From the NCBI GenBank assembly GCA_039720395.1, contig CM077828.1:27446717-27510716 (forward strand): a DNA stretch of 64,000 nt, read 5' to 3'. The position numbers were made by a program, and so were the translations under genes. Below are positions 24,977-35,888 of this stretch, piece after piece. The stretch comes from Liquidambar formosana. Its lineage: Eukaryota > Streptophyta > Magnoliopsida > Saxifragales > Altingiaceae. Below the pieces are notes generated by a model. The model ran no database searches. It worked only from the letters and a program-made list of their open reading frames with translations, and was not told the DNA's origin. Each line of letters starts with the position of its first letter. Position 1 is the stretch's first letter.

Positions 24977-24985
24977 TTCATTTTA

Positions 24986-25852
24986 TTCTACATTTTACTT
25001 TCCCCATGTATATGGTCCACAAAAACAGTGGGGATTTAAAGTAGCTTTTAAAGTGTTCTATATTTTGCTATGGTGACATGTGACATGTGACATAATAGAG
25101 ATCATACTTCTTAGGGAAGCTTTATACCACATCCACTCTTCTCATGGGCCTATTGTTAGGAATTAGGATCATTACTAAAAATAAAAAAAAAATCAAATTT
25201 TTCTTGAATGCCTTAATTTATGTTGAATTATTTTTATTAAGCGAATGAAACTTGAATCATCCATGAATATTTTAATTGGAAAATTTTTAATATTTTAATT
25301 CAAGTCGTCTAAAATTTCATTAGATGTGCTTGGGTTTGAGGCATATTCCGCCGCATCATTAAAAACTGAATTCAATCGTTGGAAAATGCAAGGAGAGTAA
25401 AACGACGCAAAAAGAGGTTATTTTGACCAAACGGACGGCGATAACACTGTTATTTAAACCAAAAATCCCTCAAATCAGAAAATATAATAATAATAATAAT
25501 AACATTTGGGAGCTTCAACCTTCATTGCTCACAAACCCTCTGGCTCCTCATTTTTCCCCCCCAGATATTCCTATTATACGAAGATCAAAGTGAAGAGATT
25601 TTTAGTAGATCAGATTGAAAACCTTAGAGCCTAGGTCAATGGAGATTGATGATATCAAGTGAGGGTTCCAGCAGATGTTATTTTTGATTTTGGGTGAAAC
25701 AGATTTTTTGAAGAATAAATAAATAAATATAGGAAGGTGTTATTGACGTTCGCTTGACCCAAAACGACGCCTACTGGTACGTTTCACCTCCCTTGCTCTT
25801 TCCAGTCCTTTGACAAGATTGGGCTTTTTCGGTTCATTTGAAATTTGAGGTT
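24986..25852. other. spacer between Mutator-like elements
   Basis: AT-rich sequence with a short (ATA/AAT)n run near 25,487. No gene or clear repeat is seen. The last nine bases are the left TSD of the next element. Confidence 0.5.
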
Positions 25853-26908
25853 GGAAAATGCTATTTCACCCATGTCCATCACCCACTTTGACCACCCACC
25901 CTTACGTGGCAGCTGATGTGGCTGCCATGTAAACTGCTTCATTGGAGAAAAATTTTCAAACTTGACACCCATTCCCTGATGTAATTAACATGTCGATGAA
26001 AATCTGAAGTCAGATTGAAAAATCCATGACCTTCTCCTCTTTCTTTCTCCATTGTGGACGCTTGCACTTCCCTTGCCGACGATGGTCTCGCTTGTTTCTC
26101 ACCGATGACGTTCCTCTCTCGCCGATGACGTTCTTCTCTCGCCTCCTTCTCGCTGAGACAAAGCTCTCCGTTCTCTCTCGCTAATGAAGCTCTCCCTTTC
26201 TCTCGCTACAAAGCTTTCCTTTATCTCTCGACGATGATGCTCTGCTCACGCGGAAGGGTCTAATCTCTTCACGAAAACTAGGCGTGTGATTATTCTTCTT
26301 CTTCACATTCTTTTACTCTCTGTTTGGTTCCCTAATTTTACTAGGGAAAGGAAAAAAAAATGAGGAAATCTATTTTTTGTTGTTTGATTGCAAGAGAAAA
26401 ATAGAGGGAAAAAAAGTACAAGGAAAAAGAGGAGGGAAAATACCAACGGCGACATCTGAGCGCTGATCAAGCCGTCGCCCGTTGGACTCCCATAGGAGAC
26501 CCCTGCGATCTGGTCCAATTGACGACTATTTCCTCTGAGAAAGGAGCAGCTTCCCTTTTTTCCGCCCTTTTTTGTTTGGAAAATGAAACAAAATTCTGAT
26601 GCTGGCCCCAAACAAGTTGCTGGAGAAGACCTCCTCTGCTATCTCGCCGTCACTGTCTTGCCGTATTTCTTTACCGACAGGATTGTCCGCAACGATGGTG
26701 GGTAGGTTGAGGGTTTCGTGGCTGAGAAAGGAGTAGCTTCCCCCTTTTTCCCCTTTTTTTTGTTTGGAAAATAAAACAAAATTTTGATGTTACCCCTAAA
26801 AAAATTTTTAAAAAAATTATGTGGAAGATGACGTGGCTGCCACGTGAGACGCTACATCAAGCGGGTGGAGAACATGGGTGAAGAAACACGAGTGAAATAG
26901 CACGATTC
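25853..26908. mobile_element. Mutator-like non-autonomous element (family B, copy 1)
   Basis: A 1056-bp element starts GGAAAATGCTATTTCACCC and ends, reverse-complemented, GAATCGTGCTATTTCACTC. Subterminal inverted sequence around ACGTGGCAGC...GTGGCTGCCA extends the arms to about 80 bp. A perfect 9-bp TSD, TTTGAGGTT, lies at 25844..25852 and 26909..26917. The interior is comparatively GC-rich, with repeated CTCTCGCCGATGACGTTC-like units (about 26,100-26,150). A roughly 60-bp block around CTGAGAAAGGAG.AGCTTCCC is present twice (about 26,535 and 26,722). No transposase is seen; it may have captured host sequence. Confidence 0.9.
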
Positions 26909-26926
26909 TTTGAGGTTTAGCTCTTT

Positions 26927-27355
26927 GGAAAATGCTACTCCACCCGTATTGTTCACCCACTTTGACCACCCACCCTTACATGGCAACTGATGTGGCTGCC
27001 ACGCGCGTGCTTCGTGGCATGCCTTGTTGGAGAAAGAAGACGGCATGGTTCTGATCCTTCAGATCTGCCTACAACATCTCGTCCCCCGTGACCATGGTCT
27101 CAACACTTAAACCCAAGAACAGAAAAAAAAATCAATAAAACGATGAGACTAACGCCTTCAAGACCACCGGCGAACGAGATGGGGGGAGAGCGCAGATCAG
27201 AGGGAAGGGAGGGGAGAGAGAGAGAGTCAGCAGAGGAAAAGAAAAAGAATTAAAAAGAGGGGGGGGGAAGAGAAGAAGGAAGCGAACTGATTTTTTTGGG
27301 TTGAAACGCCGGCGACGGCGACTTATATTTGGAGAAGGTGACCTGACCTTTACCC

Positions 27356-27391
<36 letters not shown>

Positions 27392-27921
27392 GATTTCATC
27401 TTCTCCCTGGATTGAGGAAGGCACCACTGATGTAGATATCATCTTCTCCATGTTTTTTTCTCAGATCTGATTCAGATCCACCACCCCCTCTCTCGCCAGC
27501 GAACTTACCTCAATCCCGCCGGCGAATTGACCTGACTTCAGCAGGTACGTCTCTCTCTCTCTCTCTCTCCATATTTTCCGGCGATGAGCTTCAGATCCGG
27601 CGAAGGATCGGTACCCTCCATTCCTAATCAGATCCGGAGCCTTTTTTTTTTCTGGGAAAAACAAAAGGGAGGTTGCAGCAGCTTCAATTAATGGGTTTAT
27701 GTTGATGGGGTCGCCGGCGAGGATAAAAGGGGGAGAACGGTGGCGGCGGACAGCGGCCATGGCTGCTTCTAGCCAGAGCAGGGAAAAAAAAAAAAAAAAC
27801 GAAGAGATCAAAAAAAGGAAAGAGAGGTTGTGACATAATACTGACGTGGCAGCCACGTCAGGTGCCAGGTAAGGTGGGTGTGGGAATATGGGTGATAAAC
27901 ACGGGTGAAATAACACGGTTC
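26927..27921. mobile_element. Mutator-like non-autonomous element (family B, copy 2)
   Basis: A 995-bp element related to the one just upstream starts GGAAAATGCTACTCCACCCG and ends, reverse-complemented, GAACCGTGTTATTTCACCCG. Subterminal ACCCACTTTGACCACCCACC is shared with copy 1. The 9-bp flanks TAGCTCTTT (26918..26926) and TAGGGCTTT (27922..27930) match at 7 of 9 positions, a decayed TSD. The interior contains a 31-base poly-A (about 27,357) and GC-rich sequence with CAGGTACGTCTC, also seen at the downstream gene's 5' splice donor. It ends about 47 bp before the likely first splice donor of the bL12m gene. Confidence 0.87.
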
Positions 27922-27930
27922 TAGGGCTTT

Positions 27931-28139
27931 TTACTCTCACCCTCACAACGCCGATCTCTGCGAGAATCCGGAACCAGGTACGTCTCCTTCCTTCTTCTCC
28001 CCTTCTACCCTCTCATCTCTCAATCTCACATTCACTCCACGCCCTTGGCTGCAAAACCATGAACATTGGATTAAAGTAGCTACTCTCTTTCCAGCCGTTT
28101 TCATCTGATGAGTCTCAGTCTCTGCTGATCTACAAAACC
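27931..28139 (+). promoter_or_regulatory. 5' UTR of the bL12m gene with probable intron
   Basis: A good donor (CCAG|GTACGT) at 27977/27978 and an acceptor (TTTCCAG) ending at 28094 suggest a 117-bp intron in the leader. The leader exon between the transposon edge and this donor is at most about 47 nt, so transcription probably starts within or right beside the transposon end. This is inferred from splice signals only. Confidence 0.5.
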
Positions 28140-28724
28140 ATGAAGTTCATTGCACTTCTCAGACCTGTTCGTCTTCGTCCCAGTATCCCCGAAATAACTA
28201 GAGCTTTGCAGGTTCGTTCATTCCAGCCTGATTTTGTTCCCAGAGATCCCGATGCCAAGCCCAAAAGGTACAAATACCCCCCGTTCTATGATCCATATGG
28301 ACCTAAACCTCCACCCTCTGATAAAATCATCCAGCTTGCTGAACGAATTGCGTCCCTGCCTCCTGAAGAACGTGCGCAAATCGGTCCTACCTTGAGAGAC
28401 AAGCTCAGGCATCCTAAGATGCAACAGATTTCAACGGAAGGCTTGGACTTGGGTCTTCAGGGAGGGGCGGGTGGTGGATCTACGAAGGCTGAGGAGAAGA
28501 AGGCAGAGAAAACTGCATTCGATGTCAAGTTGGAGAAGTTTGATGCATCTGCAAAAATCAAGGTGATCAAAGAAGTAAGGGCTTTTACTAGTTTGGGGTT
28601 GAAGGAGGCCAAAGACCTGGTTGAGAAGGTCCCTGTTTTGGTGAAACAAGGGGTCACCAAAGATGAGGCAAATGACATAATAGAGAAGATAAAGGCTGCC
28701 GGAGGAGTTGCAGTGATGGAGTAA
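28140..28724 (+). CDS. mitochondrial large ribosomal subunit protein bL12m (L7/L12)
   Basis: bL12 forms the ribosomal stalk that recruits and activates translation factors; this is a mitochondrial form. A single coding exon gives 194 aa from the ATG at 28140. The N-terminus is basic and poor in acidic residues ([15 protein letters not shown]), as in a mitochondrial targeting peptide. A proline/tyrosine-rich segment typical of the plant mitochondrial type follows ([20 protein letters not shown]). The C-terminal domain (about residues 125-194) has the hallmark [20 protein letters not shown] then KDLVEKVP, and ends [16 protein letters not shown] Gly-rich/acidic hinge ([17 protein letters not shown]) separates the two parts. 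The frame is intact. The upstream region is occupied by two Mutator-like elements. Confidence 0.94.
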   Translation: MKFIALLRPVRLRPSIPEITRALQVRSFQPDFVPRDPDAKPKRYKYPPFYDPYGPKPPPSDKIIQLAERIASLPPEERAQIGPTLRDKLRHPKMQQISTEGLDLGLQGGAGGGSTKAEEKKAEKTAFDVKLEKFDASAKIKVIKEVRAFTSLGLKEAKDLVEKVPVLVKQGVTKDEANDIIEKIKAAGGVAVME

Positions 28725-29097
28725 AAAATCCTGATTTTTTTTTTTCTTTTTTTGTATTGCCGGTTCTGTTGTTAGAGCTTTTCTATCATTGTGGGAAAAA
28801 AAAAAATGTGGGGGGGAGCTGGATGGATAGCCATGAGCATCAGAGATTAAAAGGAATAATTAGTTCTCAAGTTTTTTTGGGTTATGCATGATTTGATTCA
28901 GAATTGTATTGAGAGTGCTAAATTTTGACATAGATTGTAGCTCAGTTTTTGTAATCGGCTGCGAATAGGTCAAATGTTCTATAATCTGCATTATTGAATT
29001 AAGAAGCCTTGTGTATCCATCATCTATCTGTTTGGACTTCCTATAATTCACCAAATTTTCCCTTTTCTTGCTTCAATTTTCCATGCCGGATTAATAT

Positions 29098-29327
29098 AAG
29101 GTTATGTTTGTTTGGTTAGAATGGATGAGTGGGAATGAAATCTGATTCTATGTTCAAAATAGTCTGAAATGGAATGAAATTGAAATAAATATTGCGGATT
29201 GAATATCATTACGATTCACTACTATTGTTTGATTTTATTCCTATTTAATTTATCTCATCCAAACATGTTGTTTGGAATTAATTGGAATGTGATTTCATTC
29301 CATTCCAACCAAGCAAGCATGGCCTAA
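29098..29327. mobile_element. hAT-like MITE (no clear TSD)
   Basis: The left end AGGTTATGTTTGTTTGGTTA mirrors the right end AGGCCATGCTTGCTTGGTTG (reverse complement), each followed by GAATGGA. The arms are about 27 bp with about 80% identity and frame 230 bp of AT-rich sequence. The GTTTGGTT-type terminus is common among plant hAT MITEs. No 8-bp duplication is evident, so the exact ends are uncertain. Confidence 0.5.
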
Positions 29328-30589
29328 GTTACCAAAATAGCAAGCCATTCATGGAATTTTGCCAAAATTTTCATTCCTTTACTCGATTTTCAGTTCTGTT
29401 ATGAAAATTTTCACTCAAGCTTAACCTCAATCTGTAGCAGGCACCCCTCAGATGTGTAGCCATCATCTTAAATCCGATTGTTAATAGGCTCGATGCCGCT
29501 TTTGTTATGTATGAAAGCATGGCAGAAAATTGTCCTATTACTATGCCAAGGTGATATTAAGGAGGTTGGGTAAAAGTGTGCTTCATCACAATCTCAAATT
29601 AGGCCATCCATCTGCGATATGATTTTCTTGCATTTCTTAGAGCCTCCGTTTGGATATCGGCATGTCTCTATTTGGTTCTCAAAAAGAACGAGGGGGGAAG
29701 GAATGGAAATGCTTGAAAATGGCTTCCTTTCTCAAGCATTTTTTGAACAATTTGCTTACCTTCCCCTTCAAATTTCCAAGAATCAAACGTAGGGGGAAAG
29801 AATGAGGAAAACGAAAAAGCGTTAATCCAATGTTCTCAGTAAATACTTCATTTACCTTGTCCAAAAAAAAAAAATGTTCCGAGTAAATACTTGGAGACTT
29901 GAGTGCTCCTAAATTAAACGCCGCTTGGGAAGAGAGATCATTTGGGATTCTATTTTTTGGTGGTAATGGGAATGATGATATAAACCACATTTCTAAGAAA
30001 CGTCTCTTTGCAACCTAGAGTGTGGAGACTTATTGAGGATATAATTGCAGTACCTTTTTAAATAATGAAGACATTGCTGAATGGATTGTAAGAAATTTTA
30101 TTAAAGTTTCCAAAAAAAGTATTAACAATATAGTTAAGTTGTTAATGTCCTCTGGCACATGTGATTGGCAATGAGAATGAGGCGTTCGGACAATGTGAAG
30201 CCATGCGCACTCATGACAATCTGCACCTTCCAATCCCTGTGGGTCGTGCAGCAATTGAAGTAATTAACTAACATTCAATTACAAGCCTCAACACAAATTC
30301 TGTGGAATGCAGCAGCTGCAACATTGATGCAGTCTCAGTTTCATTGGTGTAATGCTGTTCTTGCTGTTGGATTACTGGCAGTTTCTACAAACACAAGGAA
30401 GACGCCCTAATCTGCTGGTAAAGTAAACGGTCTTCGTATTCTCGCGGCCCCATCATGTAAATTTACAGTGGACATCCAAAGTAGTTTATACTAACAAATT
30501 CATTTTAAATGTTTATGATGATAAGCAGAATATAAAAAAATTGCAGGAATATTACATAGCTGATATGACCCCATAAAACAAGAGTAATT

Positions 30590-30647
30590 TGTAGCCTGGA
30601 TGGGTATGGCAGAAGGTATGGCTTCTGCCATACCCATCCAGGCTACA
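30590..30647. repeat. perfect 26-bp inverted repeat with 6-nt loop
   Basis: The left arm is T plus GTAGCCTGGATGGGTATGGC plus AGAAG; the loop is GTATGG; the right arm is the exact reverse complement (30622..30647). All 26 pairs match. It lies about 500 bp beyond the stop codon of the PWWP gene. It is too short for a usual plant microRNA precursor and has no terminator role in plants. Confidence 0.95.
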
Positions 30648-31158
30648 GCTCAACCATATAATTTGACCAACTCAATTGGTCCTTCCTACTTTGGGCTTGG
30701 AAGCTCAAGGGTTTGGTCCAGCTTTGGTTAGACTAAAACATTGGGACTTCAAAGCAGAAAGCATTCTTCTTAAACTAGCATGAATTATCTGAATCTGGGG
30801 AAGCCCATATGACCACTCTTGGCTTCATTCCAAGAAGAAACAAAAGTTTTATCATCATCATCATCATAATCATATCATCATATGAGTAAGTAGTAGAAAT
30901 TCATGGTAACGTCCATTAAATGGTCAGCAAAATACATCTAGATCCCTAAATTATAAGTCATTGCCTATTATGTCCTCTCAATCCAATGGATTACTAAATT
31001 CTAACGTCCACATTTAAGAGAGAAAGAGAGAGAGAGACTTGAAAACAACAGCCAATGCAAGATACAGAATAGGGACTCAGGAGAACCCTGGTCTACCAAA
31101 AGAGTCGCAACAGAATATAAACAGCCTAAATAGAAAGCCACATATCTTACAGGTCAAA

Positions 31159-34100
31159 CTAAGATGAGGAAGAGCCGACCATGCTGCTTACCTTCTTCAG
31201 AAGACCCTTAATCTCACTCTCCAGTTTCGCCCTCATCTCTGGAGAGAGATTATCACCTGACTTCTCCAGCATTGATGTCATCATCTCGAGATTCTTCCTT
31301 ATAAGGAAAAGGGGAGGTGCCTCACCAGGGGGACTAGCATGACGCTTCAAAGCAGCTGGGGTCTTCACTCCCTCAATAGGCTGAAAGGCTAGTGGCATGC
31401 ATGAATTCCTATCTGGTTCCAAACCATTGGAAGCAGATGAAAGATGATGGATCCGGTAATTGACAAGGGCTGGACCAAAAGGGCTACTCCCTTCTAAACT
31501 CCGTACAGCTTCTCCAGCATCAGAACTCCTCACAAAAACAACCTGGGCACAAGTAGAATCTTTCACTACCTGTGTTTCTGATTCCCTTAAGGGCCCGAAC
31601 CTGCAAAATGTAGCAATCAGAACTTCTTTTGAAGGCATGGGGAATCCTGGGCCAAACGTCAAAAGAAGAGCAGTCCCTAAAGCTTCTCCATTACTATAAT
31701 TTAAGTTTATATCTGGTATCCTGGCAGCAAGTTTTCTTCTCGAATGCTCCATACTTGCTTCACCTTTTCTCCTTCTCTTCTTCCGCTCAGGTTTGATGTT
31801 CTTCTCCTGCAAATCTTTTCCCAAGATGGATTCAGGACCATTTCCATTCAAATCTGGTATGCCAGCAGCAAGTTTACTTTTCGAAAAATCACATATTGCT
31901 TTTTCCTTTCTCTTTCTCTTCTTATGCTCAGGCTTGCCTTCATGGGAGAGCAAACTCATACCTTGTGAATCTTTTACCAACAAGCTCGGTTTAGTGCTGT
32001 TTCCATCAACATATGGAAAGCCAGCAGCAAAATTACTATTCAGACCCACTGAAGTTGCTTTTTCCTTCCCCTCCCTATCACTCAACTCAGGAATACCTGC
32101 AAGTGAATGCAGGCCCATCTGTCGCAAATCTACCACCAATGAGATGGGTTTAACATTGTTTCCATTTGTATCAAGAAAGGAAATATTTTTAGTCTCCAAA
32201 CGCTCTAAAGCAGCTCCTTCCTTCTTCTTTCTCTTCTTTGGCTCAGGTTTACTTCTGGGTGCAGCATGGCCCACAACCTGAGAGTCTTCTACCAACAAAC
32301 TGGGTATAACAACATTCCCATTCAAATCTGGGATGCCAGTTGTTTGTTTAGTCTGCAGACACACTGGAGTTGTTCCTTCCTTCTTCCTTCGCTTCTTTTG
32401 CTGAGGTTTAACATGGAGTGAAAAAGAGATCATCTCCTGGGAATCCACTATCAATGAGCAACTATTAGTTATGTTTACATTAACATCTGACAGGCCTGCA
32501 GTAAGTTTAGTCATTGATCCCTCTAAGTTCATTTCTTCCTTCTTCTTTTTCATCTTCTGCTCAGTTCTAACTTTTGGTGATGGGTGAACCAAAAGCTGTG
32601 AATCTTTTCCAGATGAGCTCGCTTTAGCATCGTTTCCAGTCATATATGCTACACTAGCATTAAGTTCAGACTCTGAATGTAAAGTTGCCTTTCCCTTTCG
32701 CTTTCTCTTCTTAAGCTCGGTATTACCAATAGGTGAAGGGCGCTCAATCTCCAGCGGATCTTTTCCCAACAAGCCGGGTTCAGCAGCTAAATACTCTTTC
32801 TGGCAAGCTATATCCTTGCCATATCCGTCATGAAATACCGAACTCCTGTATCTGAAAAAGAATCTCTCAATTGAATCAAAATTTTCATTCTCATCCGGAT
32901 AAAGACAATCCAGAGCTGTCAGACGGAGTTGTGAGAGCAATTCAGCTGAAGAAGCATTTATTCCCTCCAGATTACCAGATGCATTAAGGGATTTCCTTGA
33001 CCATTTTTTCTGTAACTTCTTGCCACTACACTTTACAATTGGAGGGGACCCACCAAACTGGCCAGCAGCACCATTCATGCCCACCCCTTCATGAGAAACT
33101 TGGGGATCTTCGGTTTCAGTTTCTTCCAAAGTGGCCAAGCTTTTACGCCCATAGCCAAGGTCTATGTAGGGAGGGGACAAGTACTTGCTCTTCTTTCGTT
33201 CTCTTGACTCAAAGCCCCTCTCAGGTTTTCCATTGATCCCACCATCACCATTTCCTACACTGGAAATTTTGCTCTCTGTTGTCATTGGAGATCCGGAGAG
33301 GCTGGTCTCCTCCACTTTTGGTAGAGAAGCTAATTCACAGGCATCAAGACCTTCTTCAGCAGCACAGCTTCTATGGTTCCCTGGCACAACATCCATGTCA
33401 CCTCCCAAAAGGTTAGCCTTATCTTCATTCTTCTTTTCCTGTGTACTAAGCAAGCTTTCTTCAGCTGGAGATGGATTTTGGTCTTCAATCTGACCATCAA
33501 GATTTTCTTTGGCTGTTGAACCTACTCCAGCATCAGTCTTCAGCGTCAGTTGTTCCCCAAAGTTGACGCAAAGGCAATTGGCTATGCCCTATGGACCAAT
33601 AAAAGGCCGATAAACGACTCTGAACAACAGTAAACTCAAGCATGCTGGGCATAGAACCAACCTGAGCTAGATTTTTTAGATATGCAAGAAATTTTGCAGG
33701 TTCAAACTGAGAAACTGAATGCTCAGTCACAGATACTCCTTCCTTAATTCCAGAATCACCAGCTAAGTGACCAGGCAAATCTGGCCTGACTATCCTTCAA
33801 ACTACAAGAACAAGTCATCCCCAACTTTACACGCCTACCGATTTCATCCACAGCCTTGTCCACAGCTCCAAGGAAGCTTCTAGAATTGCTTTGCCTTGAC
33901 ATCTCTTCAAAGTTCTCATTAAAAGGCTTTAACTGAGATGGGCTGCACCAAGCAAAATTGCCATTCCCAAAGCATCCAACCAGGAAACAGTCGCTCTCGT
34001 GACTCTTTGCAGCATATTTTGCTGCATCTAAAGGATCATAAATCTGTCCAGGCCACCAACTTTGAATTTTTGTTTTAATCCATACCAAATCACCCACAGA

Positions 34101-34847
34101 ATAACAGCATTCTTGATTATCAATTTCTTCTTCCCCGTTCTCTTGACCTCTGGATTCTTTTGCTTCCTCTTGTACCACTAACCCAAAACAGTTCGCTTCA
34201 TCATGATTATCTCGTATGAGTTGGGTTGGAGGACAACAAACTTCCACCACAAGAGATATATCACCACCACTAACTTCTATCTTTTCAGCTGAATCAACTT
34301 CATTATCATCTTCTTTCATTCCCTCATCTTTTATAATCTCCTCAAGTCCAATTCCCTCACCCCCATTACCAGACAGATTCACTTCCCTTACTGGCACAGT
34401 TCCATCTACACTTTTTATTCCATTTTCAGGATCGACCACTAACATTCTCCCCTCTAGTGGGAACTCCACGGAAACCGCTTGCACCAGAGTTTCTTCAGCA
34501 ACAACTTCATCTACCAAAGAACCCTTCCCAATACCCCCAATGCTAAGGCAATTTTCTTTGTCGCCAGCCATTGCATCAAAACCCACAACCAAACCATCTC
34601 CTTCAGCAAAATCCATTCTTTCCTTGACCTCCATAACTCCACTTACTACTGCCACATTGTCCACCCCGGTATTGTTATAGCTAACACCAACCTCTCCACC
34701 ATTTTTTACAACCAAAACCTCCGAAACTGACTCTGACCCATTTCGATTATCACTCAAACCAGAGGACCCAGATGCCCCATGTGCTTCTTCTAGAATTTTA
34801 TCATCTGGGTTTTCAGCTAGGGTTTCTAGGGGTTTAGGGTTTTCCAT
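31159..34847 (-). CDS. PWWP domain-containing protein (PDP type), two apparent +1 frameshifts
   Basis: Plant PDP proteins bind chromatin through the PWWP domain and work with FVE/MSI and PRC2 components; here only the family is inferred. The gene is one uninterrupted coding stretch in three frame segments: 34847 to about 33785, about 33785 to 33556, and about 33556 to 31159. Discounting one extra base near 33783-33787 (in CAGGCC) and one in the G run at 33555-33558 gives about 1,228 aa. The start is the ATG at 34847 ([20 protein letters not shown]). The PWWP domain, about residues 246-345, reads [20 protein letters not shown] and then [17 protein letters not shown] middle region has seven basic repeats. 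The C-terminal RRM-like segment reads [20 protein letters not shown] and ARIHH-like [10 protein letters not shown] leader intron is likely, with a donor near 35,115. Without correction the protein stops soon after the PWWP region. Confidence 0.88.
31690..32750 (-). repeat. seven degenerate ~50-residue coding repeats in the PWWP protein
   Basis: Seven tandem units of about 150 bp each encode a basic cluster ([56 protein letters not shown]). Each cluster is followed by a [13 protein letters not shown] stretch and a [12 protein letters not shown] stretch. Unit 5 has lost most of its basic cluster. The clusters resemble nuclear localisation signals. Confidence 0.85.
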
Positions 34848-35888
34848 TTTAAAAAATGTTGCAAAACCTCCCTCGCTTTTTACCCAATTTATCAATCTCA
34901 CATCAACTATGCATCTGATAAAAAACAGAAAAACAATAATTAAACCTATATGCCTCTGCTATAAATATATAGATATATTCTCTAATCAAACAAAATATAT
35001 ATAAAAACCAGGGAAAAAAACTAACAATTAAAAAAAAGAAGAAAAAAGAACGACATTTCAGTAGCAGCTACGAAATTGCAAAAATAACTAAATAGATAAA
35101 TAAAATAAAATACCGGAAGAACAAATCGGAGGGTTTTGCATTGCAGCTGAGTCGACGAACCGGAGCGATCCGACTCACCCGAGTTGAACAAGAGGTTGAT
35201 TTATGGGGGTGAACGAGATTTAAAGGAGACGATGAATACGAGAGAAAAGATAGAGAAAAATAAGAAGAATAATTCTATGGGGTTTCGAAAAGGCTGAGAA
35301 AGTGAATTTTGTGTGCAAAATATTTAGGCAAAGGACGCGGCCCCTGCTGAGAGACTGACGCAGAGGCTCATAATGCCGCTTATGTGTAGCTTGTCTTGTA
35401 TTTTAATGTGACTTTGGCTTTCAAGTTTCCAAACAGTGAACATAGTAGTGGGTTGGGTTTGGATGGGATGGTTCATGACTTCATGGTTCCAAACTTCTTT
35501 TTTTTTTTTTTTTATTATATCTTTTTTCACATATAGGTGTCTTTTATTATTGTAAGTGAAAATGTTAAATCTTATTTTGTTTTTTAATGTTGACACAAGA
35601 TGTTTACAAAACATTTGTAGATATATTTTCTGATGTTGACACGAATTGAATTTGTTATTTAAAAACATTTTTTTTCCTAACTGATTTTACTATTTAAAAA
35701 TATATTTGGTTTCTAAAAATTTTCAAATGAGGTTAACTTTATCTAAGTTTTTTAGGTCACACATTGTGGGCCCATACTTTCATGCATGAGTGGATTATAT
35801 AGAAAAATTCATCTGTGCATGGGTACAATTGTACAACCTTTAATACATAATTTTACTTGACCTTAGATCAAGTTAATCTTCTAAGGAA

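Larger units (their letters stand above)
28725..31158. other. interval between the bL12m and PWWP genes
   Basis: This holds the bL12m 3' UTR, a hAT-like inverted-repeat element (29.1-29.3 kb), AT-rich sequence, the perfect hairpin at 30.6 kb, a (TCA)n run near 30,853 and the 3' UTR of the PWWP gene. No other gene is recognised. Confidence 0.55.

Noticed and set aside
27461..27946. A 161-codon minus-strand open frame
   Set aside because: It lies across the right end of a Mutator-like element and is low-complexity; at most it may include captured host sequence.
30590..30647. The hairpin as a microRNA gene
   Set aside because: It is only 58 nt with a 6-nt loop and perfect pairing; plant MIRNA foldbacks are usually longer and imperfect, and no known miRNA sequence was recognised.
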